A model generated the notes under the pieces. It was not told where the DNA came from. It did not search any database and saw only the letters and a list, made by a program, of their open reading frames with translations. A stretch of 64,000 nt of DNA from Microbispora corallina. GTDB taxonomy: Bacteria > Actinomycetota > Actinomycetes > Streptosporangiales > Streptosporangiaceae. The stretch spans positions 22,065 through 86,064 of the forward strand of contig NZ_BOOC01000043.1 of assembly GCF_016863035.1 (NCBI RefSeq), read 5' to 3'. Made by a program: the position numbers and the translations under genes. Each line of letters opens with the position of its first letter. Position 1 is the first letter of the stretch. Shown piece after piece: positions 8,869-17,290 of this stretch.

Positions 8869-10626
8869 TCAGCCTCCGGAGACCGGCTGGAGCTCGGTCA
8901 GCATGAGCGTGCCGCCCATCTCCAGCCAGTTGCGCCACAGCGTCGGCGGATACTTCGGCGTGCCCGCCGCGCTCGTCGGCCAGTTCTTCCACACGGAGTC
9001 GGTGGTCTGCGACCACAGGCCGTTGTACCAGAGCGGGATCACCGGCAGATCCTGCAGCTGGATCTTCTGCAGCTGCGAGGTGATCTTCCTCATGCCCTCG
9101 ATGTCGTCCGGCTTGACCTGGTCGAGCTGCTGGGTGAGGTCCCACGCCTGCTTGTTCTCGTAGCGGCCGAAGTTGGTGACCGTCTGCAGCTTCTGGACGG
9201 GCATGCGGAAGACGTAGTCGTAGTACATCCAGGGGGTGTTCGACAGCTGCCGGTCGTTGTTGAGGACCATGTCGAACTTGCCGGCGTTGCGGTCGTCCAC
9301 AAGGGCGTTGTAGTCGGGGAAGTCGGCCTGGACGTCGATCCCGGCCTCCTTGGCGCTCGCGCTGATGACGCGGGCCGCCTCCATCCAGTCGGTCCACCCG
9401 GCCGGCACGACGAGCTTGAGCGAGATCCTGGCACCGGTCGGCGACTCGACCAGCCCGTCGCCGTTCGTGTCCTTGTACCCCGCGTCGGCCAGCAGCTTCT
9501 TCGCCTTCGCCACGTCGTGGGTGAAGCCGTACTGGGCGACCACGCTCTGGTCGACGTACTTGTCCCACTGGGGCAGCAGGCCCGTCGGGCCGGCCGCCTT
9601 GACGAGGTTGCCGTAGACGCCCTCCACGATCTTCTTGGTGTCGACGGCGGCGGCGACGGCCCTGCGGAAGTTCACGTCGTCCATCGGCTTCTTCGTGGTG
9701 TTCAGCAACAGCCACGTCGTGTTGGCCGGCAGCATGTACGGCGGCTGGTCGTAGTAGGTCTTGATCCCGAAGTTGCCCTTGACCAGGTTGGGGATGCCGG
9801 GCAGGAAGTTCCCGCTGAGGTCGAGGCCCTTCTGCAGCAGCATGCCCATCGCGACCTCGTTGCTGGAGTTCACGATGTCGACGATGTACTTGGGCTTCAC
9901 GTCCTTGCCCAGGGCCTTGGTCGCCCACCAGCCGTCGCGCTTCACCCAGACCATGCGGTCCTGGTCGTGGGACTGGTACACGTAGGGCCCGGTGCCGATC
10001 GGCTTCTCGTTGGCCCCGTTCATGACCTCGTCCTCGGTCCGCCCCTGCCAGATGTGCGCGGGCACGATCGCCCGGCTGTACAGGTGGTTGGCCCACTCTT
10101 GGTAGTTGGTCTTGGAGAAGGTGAACCTGACCGTGAGGTCGTCCACCTTCTCGACGCTCTTCAGCCAGCTCCACAGGGGGTGGTAGGGCACCGTCTCCAT
10201 CTTGCCGAGCTCGAAGGTGAACACCACGTCGTCCGCCGTGAACGGCTGCCCGTCCGACCAGGTGACGCCGGGCCGCAGCTTGAGCGTGTACTCCTTGCCG
10301 CCGGTCCAGTCGCCGCTCTCCGCCAGCCAGGGCGTGAACTTGTCGGTGTTCGGGTCGTACATGAAGAGCGTCTCGTAGACGAGGCCCTTGGTGCCCGTGG
10401 CGAAGTCCCACTCGCGCAGGGGGTTCCAGTTGGCGGGCGGGCCCCACTGGGTGCCGCTGGTGTAGAGCGTCTGGCTGCGGGGGAAGGCCCCGCCGCCCGC
10501 CCCCGGCGGGGCCGCCGCCCCGCCCGGGTTCGAAGCCTGCGAGGGCGTCGTCGTCCCGCCTCCGGAGCAGGCCGTCAGCAGGCCGGCCGCCAGCAGCGGG
10601 ATCAGAAACCGTGGTCGGTCTCGCAT
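8869..10626 (-). CDS. Extracellular solute-binding lipoprotein of the mannoside importer
   Basis: 585 aa, family 5 (oligopeptide/sugar type). ATG 10626 follows a GGAAGGAG site and starts a lipoprotein signal with lipobox LTAC. After a short Gly/Pro/Ala linker, the mature part has family signatures: FMYDPNTDKFTPWLAES, LRPGVTWSDGQPFTADDVVFTFE and the ENKQAWDLTQQLDQV region near the end. It captures substrate outside the membrane and passes it to the two permeases. The downstream beta-mannosidase implies manno-oligosaccharide or cello/gluco-mannan fragments rather than peptides, but the ligand is inferred. Confidence 0.9.
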   Translation of the reverse strand: MRDRPRFLIPLLAAGLLTACSGGGTTTPSQASNPGGAAAPPGAGGGAFPRSQTLYTSGTQWGPPANWNPLREWDFATGTKGLVYETLFMYDPNTDKFTPWLAESGDWTGGKEYTLKLRPGVTWSDGQPFTADDVVFTFELGKMETVPYHPLWSWLKSVEKVDDLTVRFTFSKTNYQEWANHLYSRAIVPAHIWQGRTEDEVMNGANEKPIGTGPYVYQSHDQDRMVWVKRDGWWATKALGKDVKPKYIVDIVNSSNEVAMGMLLQKGLDLSGNFLPGIPNLVKGNFGIKTYYDQPPYMLPANTTWLLLNTTKKPMDDVNFRRAVAAAVDTKKIVEGVYGNLVKAAGPTGLLPQWDKYVDQSVVAQYGFTHDVAKAKKLLADAGYKDTNGDGLVESPTGARISLKLVVPAGWTDWMEAARVISASAKEAGIDVQADFPDYNALVDDRNAGKFDMVLNNDRQLSNTPWMYYDYVFRMPVQKLQTVTNFGRYENKQAWDLTQQLDQVKPDDIEGMRKITSQLQKIQLQDLPVIPLWYNGLWSQTTDSVWKNWPTSAAGTPKYPPTLWRNWLEMGGTLMLTELQPVSGG

Positions 10627-10715
10627 GGTGACTCTCCTTCCCCCACGCGGCGCGCGCGGGGACCGCACTCCTGCCAGCCCCGATGATGGATGAGAGCCCT
10701 GATCGGGCTCCCCTG

Positions 10716-10727
10716 TGAACCGGTTCC
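10716..10727. promoter_or_regulatory. LacI operator copy 1
   Basis: TGAACCGGTTCC contains the perfect 10-base palindrome GAACCGGTTC (10717-10726) with the central CG typical of LacI-family operators. It lies in the 5' untranslated region of the binding-protein gene, 90 bases upstream of its ATG. Confidence 0.65.
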
Positions 10728-10808
10728 GGCGTCGCCCCCGTACGGCGGGGCGGGACATCGCACGGCGGTACGGTGTCGCTCACCTCGTCTCCGCCGGGCG
10801 GGCCGCGC

Positions 10809-10820
10809 TGAACCGGATAA
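10809..10820. promoter_or_regulatory. LacI operator copy 2
   Basis: TGAACCGGATAA keeps the left half of TGAACCGGTTCA and degenerates on the right. It lies just past the inferred transcription start of the mannoside operon, a position that would block transcription when occupied. Confidence 0.5.
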
Positions 10821-10828
10821 GTACCGAG

Positions 10829-10858
10829 ACCGTAAAATCCCAATGTCTGTGGTGTCAA
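10829..10858 (-). promoter_or_regulatory. Candidate promoter of the mannoside operon
   Basis: On the minus strand a perfect -35 TTGACA (10858-10853) and a weak -10 TACGGT (10834-10829) are spaced by 18 bases. The start of transcription would fall near 10822, next to operator copy 2 and about 195 bases before the binding-protein start codon. The -10 matches consensus at only three positions. Confidence 0.5.
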
Positions 10859-10902
10859 TAGCCTCCGGGCGCGGCAAAGTAACGGTAGTAATGTCAGCCC
10901 TA

Positions 10903-10914
10903 CTGGACCGGTTC
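10903..10914. promoter_or_regulatory. LacI operator copy 3, in front of the regulator gene
   Basis: TGGACCGGTTCA differs from TGAACCGGTTCA at one base; including flanks, 10902-10915 is a near-perfect 14-base palindrome. It ends 14 bases before the lacI-family GTG and 4 bases before its ribosome site, which points to autoregulation. Confidence 0.65.
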
Positions 10915-10928
10915 AGTCGAGGGGACAC

Positions 10929-11942
10929 GTGAGAAGACCCACGATCGCGGACATCGCGCGCCAGGCGGGCGTCTCCAAGGGCGCGGTCTCGTACGCCCTG
11001 AACGGGCAGCCGGGGGTGTCCGAGGCCACCCGGGCCCGCATCCTCGCCATCGCTCAGGAGATCGGGTGGCGGCCGAACATCGCCGCCCGCGCGCTGAACG
11101 GCGCCCGCGCGCACGCGGTGGGCCTCGCCCTGTGCCGCCCCGCGCGGATCCTGGGCGTGGAGCCCTTCTTCATGGAGCTGATCAGCGGCATCGAGGCCGA
11201 GCTCGCCTCCCGGTCGTACGCGCTGCTGCTGCAGGTGGTGGCCGACCACGAGGCGGAGACCGACGTCTACCAGCGCTGGTGGGGCGAGGGGCGCGTGGAC
11301 GGCGCGATCCTGGTCGACCTGCACGTCGAGGACCCCCGGGTGCCGGAGATGGAGGCCATGGGCATGCCGGTCGTCGTGGTCGGGCACCCCTCCGCCGCCG
11401 GAGCCCTCGTCCCGGTGTGGTCGGACGACGGGGCCGCCGTCCGGGAGACGGTCGCGTACCTGGTCGCCCTCGGCCACCGGCGGATCTCGCGCGTGGCCGG
11501 CCTGCCACGACTCGTCCACACCGCCATCCGGGACACCGCGTTCGCCGACGTCTGCGCCTCGCTGGGGGTCGAGCGGCACCAGACGGTGCACACCGACTAC
11601 ACGGGCGAGGAGGGCGCCAGGGCCACGAGGCGGCTGCTCAGCTCGCCCGACCGGCCGACCGCGATCGTCTACGACAACGACATCACGGCCGTGGCGGGGC
11701 TGTCGGTGGCCCAGGAGATGCGGCTCACCGTGCCCGCCGACCTGTCGATCGTGGCCTGGGACGACTCCCCGCTGTGCCAGGTCGTCCGGCCGCCGCTGAC
11801 CGCTCTCACCCGCGACATCCCCGCGTACGGCGCGCACGCGGCCCAGCGGCTGCTCGCGCTGATCGACGGCGGGGAGACCACGCCCCTGGAGGACGAGGCC
11901 CCCCGCCTCACCGCGCGGGGCAGCACCGCCCCGCCCGGCTGA
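10929..11942 (+). CDS. LacI-family transcriptional regulator of mannoside uptake
   Basis: 337 aa. The N-terminus is a classic LacI helix-turn-helix and hinge (TIADIARQAGVSKGAVSYALNG, then GWRPNIAARALNGARAHAVGL). The rest is a periplasmic-binding-protein fold for a sugar effector, with PTAIVYDNDITAVAG and LSIVAWDDSPLCQVVRPPLTAL as typical C-domain segments. GTG 10929 follows GAGGGG. It is divergent from the mannoside operon, and three matching operators lie between them, so it most likely represses both itself and the operon until a mannoside or mannose derivative binds. Confidence 0.9.
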   Translation: MRRPTIADIARQAGVSKGAVSYALNGQPGVSEATRARILAIAQEIGWRPNIAARALNGARAHAVGLALCRPARILGVEPFFMELISGIEAELASRSYALLLQVVADHEAETDVYQRWWGEGRVDGAILVDLHVEDPRVPEMEAMGMPVVVVGHPSAAGALVPVWSDDGAAVRETVAYLVALGHRRISRVAGLPRLVHTAIRDTAFADVCASLGVERHQTVHTDYTGEEGARATRRLLSSPDRPTAIVYDNDITAVAGLSVAQEMRLTVPADLSIVAWDDSPLCQVVRPPLTALTRDIPAYGAHAAQRLLALIDGGETTPLEDEAPRLTARGSTAPPG

Positions 11943-12068
11943 CCCGCGGCGCGGAGACGGCCGCAGGCGCCCGCTTCGCAGGCGCGGAGCATGCCGGTAG
12001 TCGCACACCTCCGTGACCGGCGCCGCCGCAGTCGAGAGCGCGGCCTCCGTGGCCGGCGGCGTCGGTGC

Positions 12069-12635
12069 TCAGGACGGCTCGCCGAGCAGTTCGAAGCGCT
12101 CGGCCATGCCGGCGAATACCGGGTCGTCCTCCTCGGGCACCGTGGTCCAGCAGCCGAGGCAGAAGCTCACGCCGCCGCGGATCGCCATGTACTCCCGCAG
12201 GGCCATGACCCGTCCGGCGTCCTCCTTTACGCCGGTGAGCAGGGCCGAGGGCAGCCCCGCGACCCGTGTCTCGGCGATCCCGAAGCCGGTGAACCCCAGC
12301 CCTTCGAGGGAGGATTGGACGATCTCCGCCATCTCGGCCGCCTCGCGCCCCGGCCGCACGGGCTGGCGGAAGACGATCAGCCCGTGCCTGCGATCGTTCC
12401 TGTCCCCGTACCTGGCGGTCTCCCAGGGACTGTTCCTCAGGTTCGGCGGCCGTTCGTCCCACCCCTGCGGGATGTGGACGGCGTAGCCGAAGTCGGTCCT
12501 CTCGATGCGCTGCCATTCCATGCCGTACTCCTCGGCGTCACTGCGCCGAAGGTGCCTGAGGGCAGCGGTGTAGGACTCGCCCGTGCGGCGGGCGCGCTCG
12601 CGGACGCGGCGCTTGAAGTGCTTGTCGGCTGTCAT
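12069..12635 (-). CDS. Conserved hypothetical protein with RRVRERARRTGESYTAALRHLR N-terminal motif
   Basis: 188 aa from ATG 12635. The first 30 residues (HFKRRVRERARRTGESYTAA, then LRHL) match a short basic helical motif found at the start of unrelated actinobacterial proteins. The remaining part has no motif that I recognise; it contains WQRIERTDFGYAVHIPQGWDERPP and a cysteine pair (CLGC) near the C-terminus. No signal peptide or membrane helix is seen, so it is probably cytoplasmic. The frame is open upstream to 12794 but that part has no family-like composition. Function unknown. Confidence 0.6.
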   Translation of the reverse strand: MTADKHFKRRVRERARRTGESYTAALRHLRRSDAEEYGMEWQRIERTDFGYAVHIPQGWDERPPNLRNSPWETARYGDRNDRRHGLIVFRQPVRPGREAAEMAEIVQSSLEGLGFTGFGIAETRVAGLPSALLTGVKEDAGRVMALREYMAIRGGVSFCLGCWTTVPEEDDPVFAGMAERFELLGEPS

Positions 12636-12867
12636 CAGGCCCCTCGGCACCACGGAACCCGTCCCCGGCGAGGAGCCCGTGGCGGGCGGATGACCAGCGA
12701 TCCGAGGAAACGACTTCCCCTTTGCCTCCGCCGAGCGGCCCCGCCGGGAGGGCCGAAGGAGGTTGGGCGGTGGATCGACGCCGACCGTCAGCATCGCCCA
12801 CGACTATCTGGCTGTCAAGGCGCGATCGCCCCGCCGGGGACCGTCCGGCCGCCGGTCCCCGCCCAGG

Positions 12868-13368
12868 TCAGGGCTGTGCGGGAAGGACGGACCAGTCGAT
12901 GACGATCCGGGCGGGGTCGGCGGGGTCCGACCAGACGCGGACCGTACGGCCCGGCAGCACGCCGCCCATCAGCAGGCGCGGCAGGATCTGCCGGTGGCTC
13001 ACCGGGTACGGCTGCCCGCCCTGCGGCTGCACCAGGAGGTCGAAGGCGACCACGACCTGGTCGTTGACGGCGGTGCCGGTGTCCCGCATGCCGGTGATCA
13101 CAGCCGAGGCCGGGACGCCGGCGCCGACGAGCTCCTGGTTCCCCGTGCCGAGGAAGCTCTTCATCTGGCCCAGCATCCCGGTGGACGGGCCGGAGCCGTT
13201 CACGAGCCGCATGCTCAGGATGATCGTGCTGGACACCAGGACGAACATCCCGGCCAGGAAGGCGGGCAGTCCCCACCCCATCGTCGCGAGGGAGCTCATC
13301 CCGTAGATTCCGGCGATCAGCAGAGCCAGCCCGGCTCCGGCGGCGACGACGAGCGCGTTGCGCGGCAT
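12868..13368 (-). CDS. Hypothetical membrane protein
   Basis: 166 aa. Two hydrophobic helices lie in the first 55 residues (LVVAAGAGLALLIAGIYG and LPAFLAGMFVLVSSTIIL). A soluble domain of about 100 residues follows, with VNDQVVVAFDLLVQPQGGQPYPVSHRQILP and a closing GRTVRVWSDPADPARIVIDW segment. That last pattern is shared by DUF3592-like membrane proteins, where a beta domain follows one or two helices, but I would not assign the family firmly. It stands alone and is divergent from the LCP gene at 13555. Confidence 0.65.
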   Translation of the reverse strand: MPRNALVVAAGAGLALLIAGIYGMSSLATMGWGLPAFLAGMFVLVSSTIILSMRLVNGSGPSTGMLGQMKSFLGTGNQELVGAGVPASAVITGMRDTGTAVNDQVVVAFDLLVQPQGGQPYPVSHRQILPRLLMGGVLPGRTVRVWSDPADPARIVIDWSVLPAQP

Positions 13369-13554
13369 GTTTCACAACCTTTCAGGTTTTTCGTACGTCT
13401 CAGAGATAGCGGGCGGCCTTGATCCCCACTTGCAGAGCGCTTTACGAGAAGTTTGAAAGCTGGCATTCAGGGGAGATCGCTACACTTGGCCCGATTTGCC
13501 GCTACTGGCTACTGACCTGGGGTGAGACCCCGGTCCGACCTCAGGAGCACGACA

Positions 13555-14967
13555 GTGGGTCACGTCGACGTCCGTCCCGCGCCTCCCGCGGAGGACCTCC
13601 CGGCGCCGCCTCGCACCGCGCCCAAGTGGCGGGCATGGCTGTGGGTCGCCCTGTCGGGCGCGTTAGGGGTCGTCGTGGCCGCCGCCGGCTCGGCGGTCGG
13701 CGGCTACGTCAAGCTCAGCGGCAACGTCCGCCACGAGACGGTGACGACGTCGGAGCTCGGCACCCGGCCGGCGAAGATCAGCAAGGCGCTGAACGTCCTG
13801 ATCGTCGGCTCCGACCAGCGCGACGGGGCGAACGCCAGGTACGGCAAGGTCCCCGGCGAGCGGACCGACACGATCATCCTCGCGCACATCTCCCCGAAGC
13901 GGGACGGCGCCGTGCTGATCAGCTTCCCGCGCGACTCGCTCGTCCAGCTCCCGGGCTGCCCCGCGAAGAAGAGCCAGGCCCTTCCGGGTCAGCGGGCGCA
14001 CGTCGGCATGATCAACGAGTCGTTCAACTTCGGCGGCATCGCCTGCACCTGGCGGACGATCGAGGGGCTGACCGGCATCCACATCGACCACTTCGTCAAG
14101 GTCGACTTCACCGGCTTCAAGGCCATGGTGAACGCCCTCGGCGGCGTCCCGGTGTGCATCCCCGAGGCCATCGACGACAAGAAGGCCCTCCTCCACCTGA
14201 AGGCGGGCAAGCAGCTCCTCATGGGCGAGCAGGCCCTCGGGTACGTCCGGGTCCGCTACAGCCTCGGCGACGGCTCCGACATCGGGCGGATCCAGCGGCA
14301 GCAGATGTTCCTCGCCTCAATGGCCAAGAAGGCGATGAGCGGGCAGACGCTGACCAACCCCTCGGCGCTGTTCGGCTTCCTCGACGCGGTCACCAAGTCG
14401 ATCACCACGGACCCCGACCTCACGCTCGGCGTGATGAAGGACCTGGCCATGAGCGCCAAGGGCCTCACCGCCGGCCAGATCCGGTTCGTCACCACCCCGT
14501 GGCGCTACTCGGTCGCCAACCCCGGCCGGGTCGAGTGGGTGGAGCCGCAGGCGGACCGGCTGTTCAAGATGATCGCCGCCGACGAGATCAGCAAGAACGT
14601 CAAGAGCGGCGAGCAGAAGATCCCGAAGTCGCAGATCCACATCGTCGTCCAGAACGGCACCGGCACCCAGGGCCTCGGCACCCAGGTCGCGGCCGAGCTG
14701 GAGCAGCGCGGCTACCACATCGTGAAGGTCGAGCCGGCGCCCAAGCAGTACGCGAAGTCCGTGATCAAGTACGGCCCGAACGGCGAGAGCCGGGCGGCGC
14801 GGCTGTTCCGCGAGCTGAAGAGGTCGACCACGTTCCAGGTCAAGGCCGCGCAGACCCAGTCACTGGTCCTGGTGGTGGGGGCGGACTGGAACGGCCTGAA
14901 GCCGCCGAAGTCGCTCGACGACGTGGAGGGCTTCGACGCCACCCAGGACAGCTGCACGGCCTCCTGA
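13555..14967 (+). CDS. LytR-CpsA-Psr (LCP) family cell-wall glycopolymer transferase
   Basis: 470 aa. GTG 13555 is chosen because AGGAG lies 7 bases upstream; the frame is open from 13522. A proline-rich cytoplasmic leader is followed by one membrane helix (about residues 25-47) and an external LCP domain with the signature arginine/aspartate clusters ERTDTIILAHI and VLISFPRDSLVQLPG. LCP proteins move teichoic-acid-like or arabinogalactan polymers from lipid carriers to peptidoglycan. A LytR_C domain ends the protein (IHIVVQNGTGTQGLGTQVAAEL). The gene seems monocistronic; a bidirectional stem-loop follows it. Confidence 0.9.
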   Translation: MGHVDVRPAPPAEDLPAPPRTAPKWRAWLWVALSGALGVVVAAAGSAVGGYVKLSGNVRHETVTTSELGTRPAKISKALNVLIVGSDQRDGANARYGKVPGERTDTIILAHISPKRDGAVLISFPRDSLVQLPGCPAKKSQALPGQRAHVGMINESFNFGGIACTWRTIEGLTGIHIDHFVKVDFTGFKAMVNALGGVPVCIPEAIDDKKALLHLKAGKQLLMGEQALGYVRVRYSLGDGSDIGRIQRQQMFLASMAKKAMSGQTLTNPSALFGFLDAVTKSITTDPDLTLGVMKDLAMSAKGLTAGQIRFVTTPWRYSVANPGRVEWVEPQADRLFKMIAADEISKNVKSGEQKIPKSQIHIVVQNGTGTQGLGTQVAAELEQRGYHIVKVEPAPKQYAKSVIKYGPNGESRAARLFRELKRSTTFQVKAAQTQSLVLVVGADWNGLKPPKSLDDVEGFDATQDSCTAS

Positions 14968-15015
14968 CCGGAACGGCGCCAGGCGCTGTTCGCCGGGGCG
15001 CCGGACGCCGTCGCG

Positions 15016-15043
15016 GCCCGGGTCCGCTGCCGCGGACCCGGGC
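15016..15043. terminator. Bidirectional stem-loop terminator
   Basis: GCCCGGGTCCGC (15016-15027) pairs perfectly with GCGGACCCGGGC (15032-15043) around TGCC. It lies between the convergent LCP gene and the hypothetical gene at 15052-16044 and could serve both. Confidence 0.75.
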
Positions 15044-15051
15044 TCCGCGTC

Positions 15052-16044
15052 CTAGAACAGCCAGCCGAACAGGCCGCCGTTGTGCTTCGGCGGGTCCTGC
15101 GTGGGGGCAGGGGCCGACGTCGGCTGCGCAGGCGCCGAGGTGACCGGATCCGGCGTCGGCTCCGACGGGTCCTCCGCCGACACCGGCGGCTGCGAGGTCG
15201 GGACGTGGGTGGGCGACGTGGTCGCCCGGTGGGTGGCGCTCGCCCGGCTCGTGGGCGCCGTCGTCCGCGGGCGGGGCGCCTGCGGACTGGCCTTCGGCGG
15301 CGCGGAGGGCGTCACGTCCGGGTCGGCGGCGACCGACTCCGTCGGGCCGGGTTCCGCGCTCGGCCCTGACTCGACGGGCGAGGGGGACGCGACGGGCGGC
15401 GCCGGCGCCTCGGCCGCGCAGCCCGGTCCCGACGGGCAGGAGGAGGCGGACGGCTGGCCGACCCAGGCCGTGAGGGCCCAGATGACGCCCAGCACCGCGA
15501 CGGCGGCCACACCGGCCCGCACCAGCACGCCCCGCCGCCGCGACTCCTCCACCTCCTCGGGGTCGTCCGGGCTGTTGCGCCAGCCCGCGCCGAGGAAGCC
15601 GCCGCCGGAGCCGCCGTCCTCGCGGTCGTGCCAGGCGGACCGCATCACGTCCTGGTCGGTCGCCGGACCGCCGTCGTCCTCGTAGGACTCGTAGGACTCG
15701 TAGGAGTCGTCCTCGTAGGAGGCGTCCTGCGGAGCCCCGTCCACGTCGTCGTCGCGGTCGAGGTCGTCGTCGAGGTCGCGGGGGCCGGCGTCGTCGGGGC
15801 GGGCTCGGTCGTCCGGGCGGCGGCCGGGACCGTCGTCGTGACCGCCCGCGTCGTCCGGGGTCCAGTCCTCGGAGAGCAGGTCGCCGCCGCGGGGGGCGTG
15901 GTCGGCGGCCCTCCTGCTCACGGCCGCGTCGTCCAGCTCCTCCGACCAGAACCTGTCGGCCTCGGAGCCGTACCGGCCCCCCACGGGGATGTACGGCCGG
16001 ACGAGCGGGCCGGTCTCCTCGCGAGGGTCCTCGGGGTCGAGCAT
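15052..16044 (-). CDS. Hypothetical single-pass membrane protein with acidic and Thr/Pro-rich regions
   Basis: 330 aa from ATG 16044, preceded by an AGGA site. Residues 1-165 are strongly acidic and low complexity, with a tyrosine-rich SYESYESYEDD repeat. One membrane helix (RAGVAAVAVLGVIWALTAWVG) lies at about 190-210. The outside part is rich in Ser, Pro, Thr and Ala, as in wall-spanning or glycosylated stalks, and ends with a hydrophobic GGLFGWLF. No enzymatic domain is seen. The frame is open to 16194, but the extra N-terminus would not fit. Function unknown. Confidence 0.7.
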   Translation of the reverse strand: MLDPEDPREETGPLVRPYIPVGGRYGSEADRFWSEELDDAAVSRRAADHAPRGGDLLSEDWTPDDAGGHDDGPGRRPDDRARPDDAGPRDLDDDLDRDDDVDGAPQDASYEDDSYESYESYEDDGGPATDQDVMRSAWHDREDGGSGGGFLGAGWRNSPDDPEEVEESRRRGVLVRAGVAAVAVLGVIWALTAWVGQPSASSCPSGPGCAAEAPAPPVASPSPVESGPSAEPGPTESVAADPDVTPSAPPKASPQAPRPRTTAPTSRASATHRATTSPTHVPTSQPPVSAEDPSEPTPDPVTSAPAQPTSAPAPTQDPPKHNGGLFGWLF

Positions 16045-16199
16045 GGAGGTCCTTCCTCTCGCGTCATCGCTAGCGATCGTTAATAGCACTCTCCGACAGC
16101 CGATGTCTGGAAATTTCACAACAATCACTGGAGGCTCAGTTGTACGAGAGCGCACACCCGGCGTCCGGGGAACAGCCCGATAACGAAAACCCACTCAAC

Positions 16200-16228
16200 T
16201 TGACGGGAATGTCGGAAGGGCCTTTAAT
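16200..16228 (+). promoter_or_regulatory. Promoter of the sulfate uptake operon
   Basis: TTGACG (16200-16205) and TTTAAT (16223-16228) are separated by 17 bases, close to the vegetative sigma consensus. Transcription would start near 16235, about 38 bases before the first gene. Confidence 0.65.
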
Positions 16229-16238
16229 AACGACGAAC

Positions 16239-16255
16239 CCGACTGATTAAGTAGG
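16239..16255. promoter_or_regulatory. Candidate Rrf2 operator
   Basis: CCGACTGATTAAGTAGG is an inverted repeat of the form CCnACT-N5-AGTnGG, resembling sites of Rrf2-family repressors. It lies directly after the predicted start of transcription of the sulfate operon, whose last gene encodes an Rrf2 protein. Confidence 0.55.
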
Positions 16256-16272
16256 AATACAAGGAGACGGGC

Positions 16273-17280
16273 ATGAGAGTGCGCAGGCTCAGGGGAATCG
16301 CGGCCGCCGCCGTGGCCACCACCGCCCTGGTCACCGCCTGCGGGGGAGGGAACGGCTCTGCCGGGGGGGACGGCAAGGTCCAGCTGGCGCTCGTCGCCTA
16401 TTCGACTCCGCAGGCCGCGTACAAGGACATCATCGCGGCGTTCCAGAAGACGCCGGAGGGCAAGAACATCACGTTCACCCAGTCGTTCGGCGCGTCCGGC
16501 GACCAGAGCCGGGCCGTGGCGTCCGGCCTCAAGGCCGACATCGTCGAGTTCTCGCTGGAGACCGACATCACCCGGCTCGTCAAGGCCGGCCTCGTCGCCC
16601 CCGACTGGAACTCGGGCCCGACCCAGGGCATCCTGACCAAGTCGGTCGTCGTCATCGGCACCCGGAAGGGCAACCCGAAGAACATCAAGACCTGGGACGA
16701 CCTGGTCAAGCCGGGCGTCGAGGTGATCACCCCCAACCCGTTCACCTCCGGCGGCGCGCGGTGGAACCTGCTGGCCGGCTGGGGCGCCAAGTCGAACAAG
16801 GGCGCCGACGAGGCGGCCGGGCTCTCCTGGCTCGACGCCCTCCTCAAGAACGTGCCCGTCCAGGACGACAGCGGCCGCAAGTCGCTGCAGACCTTCACCG
16901 GCGGCAAGGGCGACGCGATCCTCACGTACGAGAACGAGGCGATCTTCGCCCAGCAGAACCACCAGGAGATCGACTACACGGTCCCCGACTCGACGATCCT
17001 CATCGAGAACCCGGTGGCCGTGACGAAGAACAGCGCCCACCCGAAGGAGGCCGCGGCCTTCCTCAAGTACCTCTACTCCACCGAGGCCCAGACGATCTTC
17101 GCCAAGAACGGCTACCGGCCGGTCGTCGACGGGATCAGCGGGTTCGACTTCCCCACTCCCCCGCAGCTGTTCACGATCCGGGACCTCGGCGGCTGGGACG
17201 CGGTGACCAAGAACCTGTTCGACCCGACGGGCAAGGTCGCGGACATCGAGCGCAAGCTCGGAGTGGCGACGGAGAAGTGA
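16273..17280 (+). CDS. Sulfate/thiosulfate-binding lipoprotein
   Basis: 335 aa. The lipoprotein signal ends at lipobox VTAC. The mature protein shows sulfate-binding family features: QLALVAYSTPQAAYKDIIAAF at the start, TFTQSFGASGDQSRAVASGL, and GGARWNLLAGWGA in the middle. ATG 16273 follows AAGGAG. It delivers sulfate or thiosulfate to the CysTW permeases for cysteine synthesis. It is the first gene of a five-gene operon, with 10 bases before the next start. Confidence 0.92.
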   Translation: MRVRRLRGIAAAAVATTALVTACGGGNGSAGGDGKVQLALVAYSTPQAAYKDIIAAFQKTPEGKNITFTQSFGASGDQSRAVASGLKADIVEFSLETDITRLVKAGLVAPDWNSGPTQGILTKSVVVIGTRKGNPKNIKTWDDLVKPGVEVITPNPFTSGGARWNLLAGWGAKSNKGADEAAGLSWLDALLKNVPVQDDSGRKSLQTFTGGKGDAILTYENEAIFAQQNHQEIDYTVPDSTILIENPVAVTKNSAHPKEAAAFLKYLYSTEAQTIFAKNGYRPVVDGISGFDFPTPPQLFTIRDLGGWDAVTKNLFDPTGKVADIERKLGVATEK

Positions 17281-17290
17281 CCTCCGGCAG

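Noticed and set aside
13453..13486. TTGAAA and TACACT as a promoter for the LCP gene
   Set aside because: The spacing is 22 bases, too long for a normal promoter.
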